Assembly: GCA_933822405.4 (NCBI GenBank)
Contig: CAKOGP040002391.1
Location: 59,056 to 123,055, forward strand
Length of the DNA: 64,000 nt
Source of the DNA: Cylindrotheca closterium
Taxonomy: Eukaryota > Bacillariophyta > Bacillariophyceae > Bacillariales > Bacillariaceae
Direction: 5' to 3'
Shown here: positions 10,099 to 20,600 of the stretch, in pieces
How positions within the stretch are numbered: position 1 is the stretch's first letter
Layout of the letters: the number at the start of each line of letters is the position of its first letter
The notes under the pieces: model-generated
Seen by the model: the letters and a program-made list of their open reading frames with translations, nothing else
What the model was told of the DNA's origin: nothing
Database searches by the model: none
Program-made: the position numbers and the translations under genes

Positions 10099-11457
10099 CT
10101 ATTCCAACACTGTTACGCCTGCACATTCCGGAAAGACAATACTTCCTCGGACGCTGCCTTCCTCGACAACAATACTCCAAATCGCCGCTGGAGTGTCGTG
10201 AGTGAGATGCAGGAGAAGGATGCTGTCCCCATCCGATCCGCGAAGAGCAGATGAAGAGCGCTGAACCCGCTGCAAGGACATGCCTTCCCACTGCATGCCA
10301 TTGCTGTTGGGAACGTTTGGTAGTTGCCACTCGGCTTGGAAAGTACCGGTTGCAATGTCCCAAGCTCGGACAACTCGGGCGTTGTCATGAAGAACGTATA
10401 GAATACCTTCAAAGTAGTGCATGGCTCCAATCTTTGGATCCTCCATATCCTCGTCCAATAGCTTTGTGTTGAGGAGACGCGATGCTCGTAGAGCTGGCCT
10501 GGAACCCTGGACGGCCTGGGTCAATCCGTTTGGTTCTGGCACTGAGAACTTTTGGATAGTGGCACTGGGTGCATTAGTCGTCCCTTGGAGTCCAGAAATG
10601 TAGAGTGAAGAGGTGCCTCCTTGTTGAACAAAGGCCATCCCTTCCGGTTCTGGAGTGGCCAGCTTCCATTGCCCGGAAATCTCAAAGTTTCCCAGCAGAT
10701 TACGCTGAAACGAGTACACGACCGCAGCCATGTCCGGTGTTGCAGTTGCCACCTCAGAAACAGCATACAAGGTATTAGCGTCCACAAAAGTAGCCGATTC
10801 GAAGTCACCCCGTTCTACCCGAGCCACAACCGTGGCGGAAGAACCCTCTGGAATAGCCAGTTGACCTTGGTTGTTCCATTCAGGTAGCGGAAAGCCGTAA
10901 ATCTCGGAAAGAGTCGGAACCAACAGCAAGTTGCGGTCTTCATCGATCAAAGCATCGCTAGGTTCAAACTCAAGAGGAGAAAAGGAGCTCACATCATGTT
11001 CCATGCATACCCCGGCCTCGGGTCGAAAGGCCAGCACTTCCGGCTCGGCGTCTCCATTATTCCGTGCTGCCAAATCAGCAAGTTCCAGTTGTCGGAGTTT
11101 GCTGAGAATGATCCATGTTCCAGCAATGGCTGCACCAGACAACACAATGGGCCCAAAATGGCTTGTGTATCCATAGGGACGCCCATGTTTCATGAGCCAA
11201 ATGCGCAAATAGTAGAGCCCAAGTGAATACACAGCAATGATCAAGGCAAATACCAACAGAGTGATGGCAGTGGACTTGGCATAGCCTTCTCCATTTTCAA
11301 ACTCGAGCAAGAGTGCCGAAGTAGTTACCAAGAACAGTGCAGCGCTCACCCACTGGATAAAAGTACGTTCATTGGCAAAGTACGTCTTTGGCTCCACTCG
11401 AACGGCATTCTTTGGAGCCGTCCAAGCAGCCTTGGTTCTTTTTCGGATGGTGTCCAT
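10099..11457 (-). CDS. VTC1/DUF202 membrane domain fused to beta-propeller-like domain, copy 1
   Basis: 452 residues. The first 120 are a VTC1-type (DUF202) domain: a YFANERTFIQWV signature at 26-37, then three membrane segments near 33-51, 63-86 and 101-118. Residues from about 148 to the end match the C-terminal half of the long neighbour, with repeated strand-rich blocks such as SLSEIYGFPLPEW-like, TLYAVSE, GILYVLH and RAWDIATGTFQAEW. I read this as a propeller fold, possibly of the SdiA-regulated or phytase-like type. That is inference. It has no polymerase domain. Yeast VTC uses a small membrane subunit (Vtc1) with catalytic Vtc4, so this may be the accessory subunit. The gene is divergent from the long copy 2 across about 600 bp and convergent with long copy 1. 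Confidence 0.82.
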   Translation of the reverse strand: MDTIRKRTKAAWTAPKNAVRVEPKTYFANERTFIQWVSAALFLVTTSALLLEFENGEGYAKSTAITLLVFALIIAVYSLGLYYLRIWLMKHGRPYGYTSHFGPIVLSGAAIAGTWIILSKLRQLELADLAARNNGDAEPEVLAFRPEAGVCMEHDVSSFSPLEFEPSDALIDEDRNLLLVPTLSEIYGFPLPEWNNQGQLAIPEGSSATVVARVERGDFESATFVDANTLYAVSEVATATPDMAAVVYSFQRNLLGNFEISGQWKLATPEPEGMAFVQQGGTSSLYISGLQGTTNAPSATIQKFSVPEPNGLTQAVQGSRPALRASRLLNTKLLDEDMEDPKIGAMHYFEGILYVLHDNARVVRAWDIATGTFQAEWQLPNVPNSNGMQWEGMSLQRVQRSSSALRGSDGDSILLLHLTHDTPAAIWSIVVEEGSVRGSIVFPECAGVTVLE

Positions 11458-12062
11458 GATGATAGATGCTATCTATTGTGAGAAAGAGATGCTTTGGTTG
11501 CTTGTGCGATTTTGTGTCTTTCTGTGTTTTGGAACTCTCTGTGCGTGTGAAAAAGTGATGTCAGTTGCCGTTTCGTGTGTACTGGGTTTCTGTGTATATC
11601 GCCACGACCAGTCAAAATCTTTTTCTACTATGATGTCTATCTCGATTTCGCGTACGTACTGGGATGCGCGTTTCTTTTGGAACAGCCATGAACAGTTAAA
11701 ATCTTAAAAGCACGAGAATCACACGAACATTTCTGAATTTTCCGTCTTGATGACCGTTTGTGGGGCAATGAATACTCCGCCTTTTCCTGGGAGATGCCAG
11801 ATCTATACCGGTACCATATATTAACGTTGTCTTCACTGCAAAAATTGGACGCAATACCAGAATATATTTAATAGGAAAAATAGGATAGGAGTCATCAAAA
11901 AAGATCGCAACCTTCTCACTAGCACCTGGCACACCCAATACACATGATTCCAAATTCTCATCACAATTTGCAAGGACACAAGATTTTGCAAGGATGTCTC
12001 CAAAAGGTAACTTTGATTTCAGTACACGTACAACTTCTTCCACATCATCAAAAACACCAAGC
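11458..12062. promoter_or_regulatory. Shared divergent promoter region, unit 1/2
   Basis: 605 bp separate the start of the short gene (11457, minus) from the start of long copy 2 (12063, plus). The region is homologous to 17026-17638 but diverges past 11591. Conserved islands include CACGAGAATCAC, GGATAGGAGTCATCAA and ACTTCTTCCACATCATC just before the ATG. An additional in-frame ATG at 11994 exists only here and is absent from the equivalent position in copy 3. The position suggests co-regulation, but no transcription-factor site is identified. Confidence 0.5.
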
Positions 12063-15000
12063 ATGAGGATTGCTGTCATGGAAGGTCCCAACGATCTCCG
12101 TAGATCTTTGGAACAATCGCTTCATGATATGGCAACCCAAGGTCCAGAGAAGCAGGAACAATTCTGCCAAGTATTTGCTAACGCTTTGCAATTCGTGGAA
12201 CGAGCCATCTCGGAGGAAATTGCGCAACAAGACCAGTACGCCTCCTCCTTGTTGAGAAGCATCGAGCTCACCATCTCCGTGCCCGAACATCAGTCTCCAC
12301 AGCAAGAAGCTGATTTTCGCCAAGCGGCTCAAGCCCAAGTGCATAACAGCAAGCTTCTCTCGGCTAATGCTAAGAGATTTGGGCAAATGCTGCTTGATGT
12401 ATCTCGGCTTGCGGATACCAAGATTTCTACTGATATCACATTCGAAAAGACGGTGCAAGAACGCCTCTTGTTCGAACCATGGGCTCAATCCTCGTTCACC
12501 AAGATTGTGGTCCTTTTCAGTGACGTCTTTGAAGCACTTCGAGACCTCAAAGAAGCGGCAAGCGCATCGGGAAAGGCGGGAGTCTGGGTAGCACCCGATT
12601 CCTTTGAGCGAAAGACCACAAAGTATTGGGTACCCGAAGAGAATCTACCAGAACTACTCATGACATGTGCCAGTGAGGCTCCGTTCTTGGTGTATGGAAA
12701 GACTGGCCGACTTTCAAGAGCCGAAGATATTCCTTTGGACAATCTGTGGAAGAACCTATCATCCAAGATCTCGTCCATCTATTTCGATTCGCCTTCACTG
12801 GCCTTGTACAAGGAGCGAATCAAGCGAAGAGAAGGAGCACAGCTGTTGCGAGCTCGATGGTATGGGGAGAAGCCACCGAAGCCCGACCAGCCAGTCTTTT
12901 TGGAGCTCAAGACCCATCACGAAAGCTGGATCTTCGCCAAGTCGGTCAAGGAAAGAGTGGCCATCCTCGAGAGGGATATGAATGCCTTTTTGTATTCGAT
13001 GGACTCGGTCATGTCGGAAGGCTACGCCGAGTCTTTGGTACTGGCGGCAACACCCAAGTTGAAGGGCGAGAAGCTGGCCAAAGCGATTGATCTATTGATT
13101 CGGAGCCATACCTTGGTGGTCCGTCACAAGTTGCGCCCATGTGTTCGGTCAACCTATGATCGATTGGCCTTTCAATCCTCCAAGAGCAACTCCCTTCGTC
13201 TTACTTTGGACCGCAAGGTTGTCGTCAGTGATGAACGAGGATGCAAGCAAGGGGAACAATGGTATGTTCCTTTTGAGCCCTACGAATCCAAGCCAGATGG
13301 GTCCGACAGAAGGACCATCCCTTTTGCAGTCTTTGAGATCAAATTGGGCGAGGGTCAAGAGTCTACTGCTTTGAATGAATGCATCGACAATGGAACCATT
13401 TTGGATGCTGCCAAGTTTTCCAAGTTCTTGACGGGTGCGGCAACCTTCAACACTGTGAATCACTTGCCCTATTGGGCGGACCATCCTGCCTTTCAGACCT
13501 TCTTCTACCAATCATTTGCATTGTCATCGAAACTATCTTCTCTTCGTGATGTCCCATACAATAATGATGGAGAGATTAGTCTCACGGCAACGGGTTCCTC
13601 GGACGAAGCAGGGTTGCCTGGAGATCGCAAGTCGAGCAAAAAGTTCTTGTCTTTCTTGCCGCAAAGAGTACGAGGAAATGCTTTTGTGGCGCCGAAGAAG
13701 GCAGTCCGAATCGAGCCCAAGACCTATTTTGCAAACGAGCGAACCTTCATTCAGTGGGTCAGTGCCGCCTTGTTCTTGGTGACTACTTCTGCAATTTTGC
13801 TCGAGGCTGAAAATGGAGAAGGCTATGCCAAGCTGACGGCCACAACTCTTTTGATCTTTGCCTTGATCATTGCGATATACGCGGTGGGACTCTATTACTT
13901 TCGCCTTTGGCTCTTGACCAACGCTCGGCCGTACGGATACATCAGTCATTTTGGACCCTTTGTTTTGACTAGTGCAGCCATAGCTGGGACCTGGGTAATT
14001 TTGCGTCAGATTCGTTTGGTCGAATTCCAGGAAGAATTAGAGCGAAGTGTGGAGGAAGCGAGGAACAAAGTTCGCTTCGTTCAAGCGGATCCTGGGATGT
14101 GTATGGAACATGATATTAGTTCATTTTCGCCATTGGAATTCGAGCCTAGTGATGCACTTGTGGATCTACAGCGCAACCAATTGTTGGTTCCATCTCTCTC
14201 GGAGATTTATGGTTTTCCTCTTCCTGAATGGAACAGTGAAGGGGTTCTCGAGATCCCAAATGTTTCCTCCAGCATTGTGGCACAGGTGGAACTAGCTGAC
14301 TTTGGATCGGCTACTCTGGTCGATGATGACACACTGTACGCCGTTTCTGAAATCGATATTACAACCCTTGAGCAGTCTCCACAAATGTACTCGTTTGAAC
14401 GCGGAGATTTTGGACGCTTTGAAGTCACTGGTCAATGGAAGCTGGAGACACCCGAACCTGAAGGTATGGTCAGGGTTTCCGAAGGCAGGTCCTCCTACTT
14501 GTTGGTTTCTGGTCAAATCGGAGAGGGACCACTAAGTGCGGTCATTAATCATTTCGATGTTCCTGAACCCAATGGAACGCCGATCAACCGAAATGCCACT
14601 GTTGGTTTACCCACGACACCAACGTTGGAAGCGAGCCGCAATCTGAACGAGAAACTCATTGACGCTAATATGGAGGACCCAAAGATCGGAGCCATGACCT
14701 ACTTCGAAGGAGTCTTGTACGTCTTGCACGAAAAAGGCAAGGTCGTCCGAGCTTGGGACATGGAGACAGGGTCCTTCCAAGCCGAGTGGGCATTGCCAGG
14801 AATTCCAAACAGCAGTGGAAAGCAATGGGAAGGACTGGCGTTTCAACGAGTCGAGCGTCCGAGACGAGCCACATTAATCGAACGATCATCTTCTTCAAAC
14901 CCAAAGAACAACCTTCGCCGTCGCCGCATCCAGACAACAGACGACGATCCTCGATGGAGAGATGATGATATGCAAGGAACCGATGACGACGACCAGGAAG

Positions 15001-15137
15001 AGGACGAAGTTGACACCAGCGTTTTGGTCCTCCACTTGACGCATGACACGCCCGCTGCCATTTGGAGTATTGTCGTCAAAGAAGGTGACATGAAAGGAAG
15101 CATCGAATACCCACCATGTGCTGATGTTTTTAGGTAG
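12063..15137 (+). CDS. VTC polyphosphate polymerase with DUF202 and propeller-like domains, copy 2
   Basis: 1024 residues from the start shared with copy 3. An upstream in-frame ATG at 11994 would add 23 residues. Residues 1-180 are helical and take the place of the SPX domain of yeast Vtc4, but no clear SPX signature is visible. Residues about 181-480 form the VTC triphosphate-tunnel domain: ERKTTKYWV (182-190), EGAQLLRARWYG (257-268), ELKTHHES (281-288), STYDRLAFQ (363-371), FAVFEIKL (421-428) and KFSKF (451-455). The basic and acidic positions expected in the tunnel are present, such as K187, R263, R265, K283, E425, K451 and K454. Residues 550-650 are DUF202 with three membrane segments. 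Residues about 680-1024 are propeller-like. Expected role: ATP-driven polyphosphate synthesis coupled to translocation at a vacuolar-type membrane. The role of the C-terminal domain is unknown. Confidence 0.88.
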   Translation: MRIAVMEGPNDLRRSLEQSLHDMATQGPEKQEQFCQVFANALQFVERAISEEIAQQDQYASSLLRSIELTISVPEHQSPQQEADFRQAAQAQVHNSKLLSANAKRFGQMLLDVSRLADTKISTDITFEKTVQERLLFEPWAQSSFTKIVVLFSDVFEALRDLKEAASASGKAGVWVAPDSFERKTTKYWVPEENLPELLMTCASEAPFLVYGKTGRLSRAEDIPLDNLWKNLSSKISSIYFDSPSLALYKERIKRREGAQLLRARWYGEKPPKPDQPVFLELKTHHESWIFAKSVKERVAILERDMNAFLYSMDSVMSEGYAESLVLAATPKLKGEKLAKAIDLLIRSHTLVVRHKLRPCVRSTYDRLAFQSSKSNSLRLTLDRKVVVSDERGCKQGEQWYVPFEPYESKPDGSDRRTIPFAVFEIKLGEGQESTALNECIDNGTILDAAKFSKFLTGAATFNTVNHLPYWADHPAFQTFFYQSFALSSKLSSLRDVPYNNDGEISLTATGSSDEAGLPGDRKSSKKFLSFLPQRVRGNAFVAPKKAVRIEPKTYFANERTFIQWVSAALFLVTTSAILLEAENGEGYAKLTATTLLIFALIIAIYAVGLYYFRLWLLTNARPYGYISHFGPFVLTSAAIAGTWVILRQIRLVEFQEELERSVEEARNKVRFVQADPGMCMEHDISSFSPLEFEPSDALVDLQRNQLLVPSLSEIYGFPLPEWNSEGVLEIPNVSSSIVAQVELADFGSATLVDDDTLYAVSEIDITTLEQSPQMYSFERGDFGRFEVTGQWKLETPEPEGMVRVSEGRSSYLLVSGQIGEGPLSAVINHFDVPEPNGTPINRNATVGLPTTPTLEASRNLNEKLIDANMEDPKIGAMTYFEGVLYVLHEKGKVVRAWDMETGSFQAEWALPGIPNSSGKQWEGLAFQRVERPRRATLIERSSSSNPKNNLRRRRIQTTDDDPRWRDDDMQGTDDDDQEEDEVDTSVLVLHLTHDTPAAIWSIVVKEGDMKGSIEYPPCADVFR

Positions 15138-15666
15138 ATTGCATAACTATTGAACATCTATCTCGAATTTGAAAACATAAGCTACGTTTCTTCGCGTATT
15201 GGCAATTCGAAAGCGAGCTAGTGACATCTATCCAACTTTCATTCTATCAACATTCTATGGGTGACCATTTTTCAATGATCCGGCAACAGTGATGTGGTGC
15301 TATGACCGTTCCAGGTATACAGGTACGATACCCGGTATTTTGGCGTGATGTTTGGCGTGGATTTGGAATTAAAGTATATAGGTGAACCTATAATATTATT
15401 CAGTACATTGCATAAACGACGATCGTCAAAACCAAAACCATGATGCATGACAGTTATAGTCTACACTGGCTTCGCATTTGATTGAATTTTGTAATCGAAT
15501 GCTTATCTATTGTATTCTACCTGAGCCAATCTACCAAGTGCTTCCGAGTACTTCTCTTCAAATCAGTGAGCATGAGATCTCGCATCGGCTAATACGAAGT
15601 AGTTGTATTCCATATGTTACATGCCAAGTGTTTTATGTAATATGTACTCTACTGTTATAAATCATT
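15138..15666. other. Convergent spacer (copy 2)
   Basis: Duplicate of 9570-10098, with no difference noticed by eye. It contains the 3' ends of the converging long and short genes. No further gene is supported. Confidence 0.6.
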
Positions 15667-17025
15667 CTATTCCAACACTGTTACGCCTGCACATTCCGGA
15701 AAGACAATACTTCCTCGGACGCTGCCTTCCTCGACAACAATACTCCAAATCGCCGCTGGAGTGTCGTGAGTGAGATGCAGGAGAAGGATGCTGTCCCCAT
15801 CCGATCCGCGAAGAGCAGATGAAGAGCGCTGAACCCGCTGCAAGGACATGCCTTCCCACTGCATGCCATTGCTGTTGGGAACGTTTGGTAGTTGCCACTC
15901 GGCTTGGAAAGTACCGGTTGCAATGTCCCAAGCTCGGACAACTCGGGCGTTGTCATGAAGAACGTATAGAATACCTTCAAAGTAGTGCATGGCTCCAATC
16001 TTTGGATCCTCCATATCCTCGTCCAATAGCTTTGTGTTGAGGAGACGCGATGCTCGTAGAGCTGGCCTGGAACCCTGGACGGCCTGGGTCAATCCGTTTG
16101 GTTCTGGCACTGAGAACTTTTGGATAGTGGCACTGGGTGCATTAGTCGTCCCTTGGAGTCCAGAAATGTAGAGTGAAGAGGTGCCTCCTTGTTGAACAAA
16201 GGCCATCCCTTCCGGTTCTGGAGTGGCCAGCTTCCATTGCCCGGAAATCTCAAAGTTTCCCAGCAGATTACGCTGAAACGAGTACACGACCGCAGCCATG
16301 TCCGGTGTTGCAGTTGCCACCTCAGAAACAGCATACAAGGTATTAGCGTCCACAAAAGTAGCCGATTCGAAGTCACCCCGTTCTACCCGAGCCACAACCG
16401 TGGCGGAAGAACCCTCTGGAATAGCCAGTTGACCTTGGTTGTTCCATTCAGGTAGCGGAAAGCCGTAAATCTCGGAAAGAGTCGGAACCAACAGCAAGTT
16501 GCGGTCTTCATCGATCAAAGCATCGCTAGGTTCAAACTCAAGAGGAGAAAAGGAGCTCACATCATGTTCCATGCATACCCCGGCCTCGGGTCGAAAGGCC
16601 AGCACTTCCGGCTCGGCGTCTCCATTATTCCGTGCTGCCAAATCAGCAAGTTCCAGTTGTCGGAGCCTGCTGAGAATGATCCATGTTCCAGCAATGGCTG
16701 CACCAGACAACACAATGGGCCCAAAATGGCTTGTGTATCCATAGGGACGCCCATGTTTCATGAGCCAAATGCGCAAATAGTAGAGCCCAAGTGAATACAC
16801 AGCAATGATCAAGGCAAATACCAACAGAGTGATGGCAGTGGACTTGGCATAGCCTTCTCCATTTTCAAACTCGAGCAAGAGTGCCGAAGTAGTTACCAAG
16901 AACAGTGCAGCGCTCACCCACTGGATAAAAGTACGTTCATTGGCAAAGTACGTCTTTGGCTCCACTCGAACGGCATTCTTTGGAGCCGTCCAAGCAGCCT
17001 TGGTTCTTTTTCGGATGGTGTCCAT
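15667..17025 (-). CDS. VTC1/DUF202 membrane domain fused to beta-propeller-like domain, copy 2
   Basis: 452 residues and nearly identical to the product at 10099-11457. The only protein change I see is Lys to Arg at about position 120, right after the third membrane segment. The same DUF202 signature and propeller-like half are present, and no domain is lost. It is divergent from long copy 3 across about 613 bp. Full-length retention of both copies suggests either very recent duplication or ongoing gene conversion. Confidence 0.82.
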   Translation of the reverse strand: MDTIRKRTKAAWTAPKNAVRVEPKTYFANERTFIQWVSAALFLVTTSALLLEFENGEGYAKSTAITLLVFALIIAVYSLGLYYLRIWLMKHGRPYGYTSHFGPIVLSGAAIAGTWIILSRLRQLELADLAARNNGDAEPEVLAFRPEAGVCMEHDVSSFSPLEFEPSDALIDEDRNLLLVPTLSEIYGFPLPEWNNQGQLAIPEGSSATVVARVERGDFESATFVDANTLYAVSEVATATPDMAAVVYSFQRNLLGNFEISGQWKLATPEPEGMAFVQQGGTSSLYISGLQGTTNAPSATIQKFSVPEPNGLTQAVQGSRPALRASRLLNTKLLDEDMEDPKIGAMHYFEGILYVLHDNARVVRAWDIATGTFQAEWQLPNVPNSNGMQWEGMSLQRVQRSSSALRGSDGDSILLLHLTHDTPAAIWSIVVEEGSVRGSIVFPECAGVTVLE

Positions 17026-17638
17026 GATGATAGATGCTATCTATTGTGAGAAAGAGATGCTTTGGTTGCTTGTGCGATTTTGTGTCTTTCTGTGTTTTGG
17101 AACTCTCTGTGCGTGTGAAAAAGTGATGTCAGTTGCCGTTTCGTGTGTACTGGGTTTCTCTGCTCAGCGCCAAGACCATTCAAAATCTTTTTCTGTCGTG
17201 TCAAATCTTTTCAAATCTTGATAGCACGAGAATCACTCGAACATTAGCTGTTTTAATGCCATATTTGTGTGCTGGTCGGGCAAATTGATCCTCCGAAATT
17301 CATGTTGCATCTGAAGTTGCATTTAATGGCCGCGTGGGTTTGAGTGATGTCATCCAGACTTCACTAGAAAAATGGACGCTGAAGATGAAAGGAGCAAACT
17401 TCTCTTCCGTGTTCACAAACAGAGGATAGGAGTCATCAACAAAGATCGCAACCTTCTCACTAGCACCTTGCATACCCAATACACATGAAAAGGAATCGTG
17501 TATAGTCTACGCGATTCACCGATTTCTCATCACAATTTGCTGGGTTCACCTATACCCGTGTGACACAAGATTTTACCAAAAGGCAACTCTGATTTCAGTA
17601 CACGTACAACTTCTTCCACATCATCAAAAACACCAAGC
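17026..17638. promoter_or_regulatory. Shared divergent promoter region, unit 2/3
   Basis: 613 bp between short copy 2 and long copy 3. It aligns with 11458-12062 through conserved islands (CACGAGAATCACTCGAACATT, GGATAGGAGTCATCAAC, GATTTCAGTACACGTACAAC). Between the islands it carries different insertions, including a stretch at about 17497-17570 not seen in the other promoter. The islands are candidates for shared control elements. Confidence 0.5.
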
Positions 17639-20600
17639 ATGAGGATTGCTGTCATGGAAGGTCCCAAAGATCTCCGTAAATCTTTGGAACAAGCGCTTCA
17701 TGATATGGCAACCCAAGGTCCAGAGAAGCAGGAGCAATTCTGCCAAGTATTTGCTAACGCTTTGCAATTCGTGGAACGAGCCATCTCGGAGGAAATTGCG
17801 CATCATGAACAGTACGCCTCCTCCTTGTTGAGAAGCATTGAGCTCACCATCTCCGTGCCCGAACATCAGTCTCCACAGCAAGAAGCTGATTTTCGCCAAG
17901 CGGCTCAAGCCCAAGTGCATAACAGCAAGCTTCTCTCGGCTAATGCTAAGAGATTTGGGCAAATGCTGCTTGATGTATCTCGGCTTGCGGATACCAAGAT
18001 TTCTACTGATATCACATTCGAAAAGACGGTGCAAGAACGCCTCTTGTTCGAACCATGGGCTCAATCCTCGTTCACCAAGATTGTGGTCCTTTTCAGTGAC
18101 GTCTTTGAAGCACTTCGAGACCTCAAAGAAGCGGCAAGCGCATCGGGAAAGGCGGGAGTCTGGGTAGCACCCGATTCCTTTGAGCGAAAGACCACAAAGT
18201 ATTGGGTACCCGAAGAGAATCTACCAGAACTACTCATGACATGTGCCAGTGAGGCTCCGTTCTTGGTGTATGGAAAGACTGGCCGTCTTTCAAGAGCCGA
18301 AGATATTCCTTTGGACGATCTGTGGAAGAACCTATCATCCAAGATCTCGTCCATCTATTTCGATTCGCCTTCACTGGCCTTGTACAAGGAGCGAATCAAG
18401 CGAAGAGAAGGAGCACAGCTGTTGCGAGCTCGATGGTATGGGGAGAAGCCACCGAAGCCCGACCAGCCAGTCTTTTTGGAGCTCAAGACCCATCACGAAA
18501 GCTGGATCTTCGCCAAGTCGGTCAAGGAAAGAGTGGCCATCCTCGAGAGGGATATGAATGCCTTTTTGTATTCGATGGACTCGGTCATGTCGGAAGGCTA
18601 CGCCGAGTCTTTGGTACTGGCGGCAACACCCAAGTTGAAGGGCGAGAAGCTGGCCAAAGCGATTGATCTATTGATTCGGAGCCATACCTTGGTGGTCCGT
18701 CACAAGTTGCGCCCATGTGTTCGGTCAACCTATGATCGATTGGCCTTTCAATCCTCCAAGAGCAACTCCCTTCGTCTTACTTTGGACCGCAAGGTTGTCG
18801 TCAGTGATGAACGAGGATGCAAGCAAGGGGAACAATGGTATGTTCCTTTTGAGCCCTACGAATCCAAGCCAGATGGGTCCGACAGAAGGACCATCCCTTT
18901 TGCAGTCTTTGAGATCAAATTGGGCGAGGGTCAAGAGTCTACTGCTTTGAATGAATGCATCGACAATGGAACCATTTTGGATGCTGCCAAGTTTTCCAAG
19001 TTCTTGACGGGTGCGGCAACCTTCAACACTGTGAATCACTTGCCCTATTGGGCGGACCATCCTGCCTTTCAGACCTTCTTCTACCAAGCATCGGCATTGT
19101 CGTCATCGAAACTATCTTCTGTTCGTGATGTCCCATACAATAATGATGGAGAGATTAGTCTCACGGCAACGGGTTCCTCGGACGAAGCAGGGTTGCCTGG
19201 AGATCGCAAGTCGAGCAAAAAGTTCTTGTCTTTCTTGCCGCAAAGAGTACGAGGAAATGCTTTTGTGGCGCCGAAGAAGGCAGTCCGAATCGAGCCCAAG
19301 ACCTATTTTGCAAACGAGCGAACCTTCATTCAGTGGGTCAGTGCCGCCTTGTTCTTGGTGACTACTTCTGCAATTTTGCTCGAGGCTGAAAATGGAGAAG
19401 GCTATGCCAAGCTGACGGCCACAACTCTTTTGATCTTTGCCTTGATCATTGCGATATACGCGGTGGGACTCTATTACTCTCGCCTTTGGCTCTTGACCAA
19501 CGCTCGGCCCAACGGATACATCAGTCATTTTGGACCCTTTGTTTTGACTAGTGCAGCCATAGCTGGGACCTGGGTAATTTTGCGTCAGATTCGTTTGGTC
19601 GAATTCCAGGAAGAATTAGAGCGAAGCGTGGAGGAAGCGAGGAACAAAGTTCGCTTCGTTCAAGCGGATCCTGGGATGTGTATGGAACATGATATTAGTT
19701 CATTTTCGCCATTGGAATTCGAGCCTAGTGATGCACTTGTGGATCTACAGCGCAACCAATTGTTGGTTCCATCTCTCTCGGAGATTTATGGTTTTCCTCT
19801 TCCTGAATGGAACAGTGAAGGGGTTCTCGAGATCCCAAATGTTTCCTCCAGCATTGTGGCACAGGTGGAACTAGCTGACTTTGGATCGGCTACTCTGGTC
19901 GATGATGACACACTGTACGCCGTTTCTGAAATCGATATTACAACCCTTGAGCAGTCTCCACAAATGTACTCGTTTGAACGCGGAGATTTTGGACGCTTTG
20001 AAGTCACTGGTCAATGGAAGCTGGAGACACCCGAGCCTGAAGGTATGGCCCTGGTTTCCAAAGGCAGGTCCTCCTCCTTGCTTGTCTCTGGTCAAATCGG
20101 AGAGGGACCACTAAGTGCGGTCATTAAACGTTTCGATGTTCCCGAACCCAATGGAGCGCCCATCAGTCTGAATGACAATAGTACTTTTGTGCCCACGACA
20201 CCAACGTTGGAAGCGAGCCGCAATCTGAACGAGAAACTCATTGACGCGGATATGGAGGACCCAAAGATTGGAGCCATGACCTACTTCGAAGGAGTCTTGT
20301 ACGTCTTGCACGAAAAAGGCAAGGTCGTCCGAGCTTGGGACATGGAGACAGGAACCTTCCGAGCTGAATGGCCATTGCCGGGAGTTCCAAACAGCAGTGG
20401 AAAGCAATGGGAAGGACTGGCGTTTCAACGAATCGAGCGTCCGAGACGAGCCACAGCGATCGAACGATCATCTTCTTCAAACCCAAAGAACAACCTTCGC
20501 CGTCGCCGCATCCAGACAACAGACGACGATCCTCGATGGAGAGATGATGATGTCCAAGGAACTGATGACGATCCTCGATGGAGAGATGATGATGTCCAAG

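Larger units (their letters stand above)
6646..11591 (+). repeat. Tandem duplication block, copy 1
   Basis: This block matches 12214-17159 at a constant offset of 5568 bp. I noticed only about four base differences by eye: in the codons near 6700 and 8090, and two adjacent bases near 11097. It holds the long VTC gene minus its 5' end, a 529-bp spacer and the complete minus-strand DUF202/propeller gene. At the left edge only AGGAAAT is shared with copy 2. At the right edge similarity continues in a much more diverged form. Confidence 0.9.
12214..17159 (+). repeat. Tandem duplication block, copy 2
   Basis: Partner of 6646-11591. It begins inside the long gene at codon 51/52, so this copy keeps its native 5' end outside the block. 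The block ends about 135 bp upstream of the short gene's start, where alignment with copy 1 breaks after TGGGTTTCT. Confidence 0.9.
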
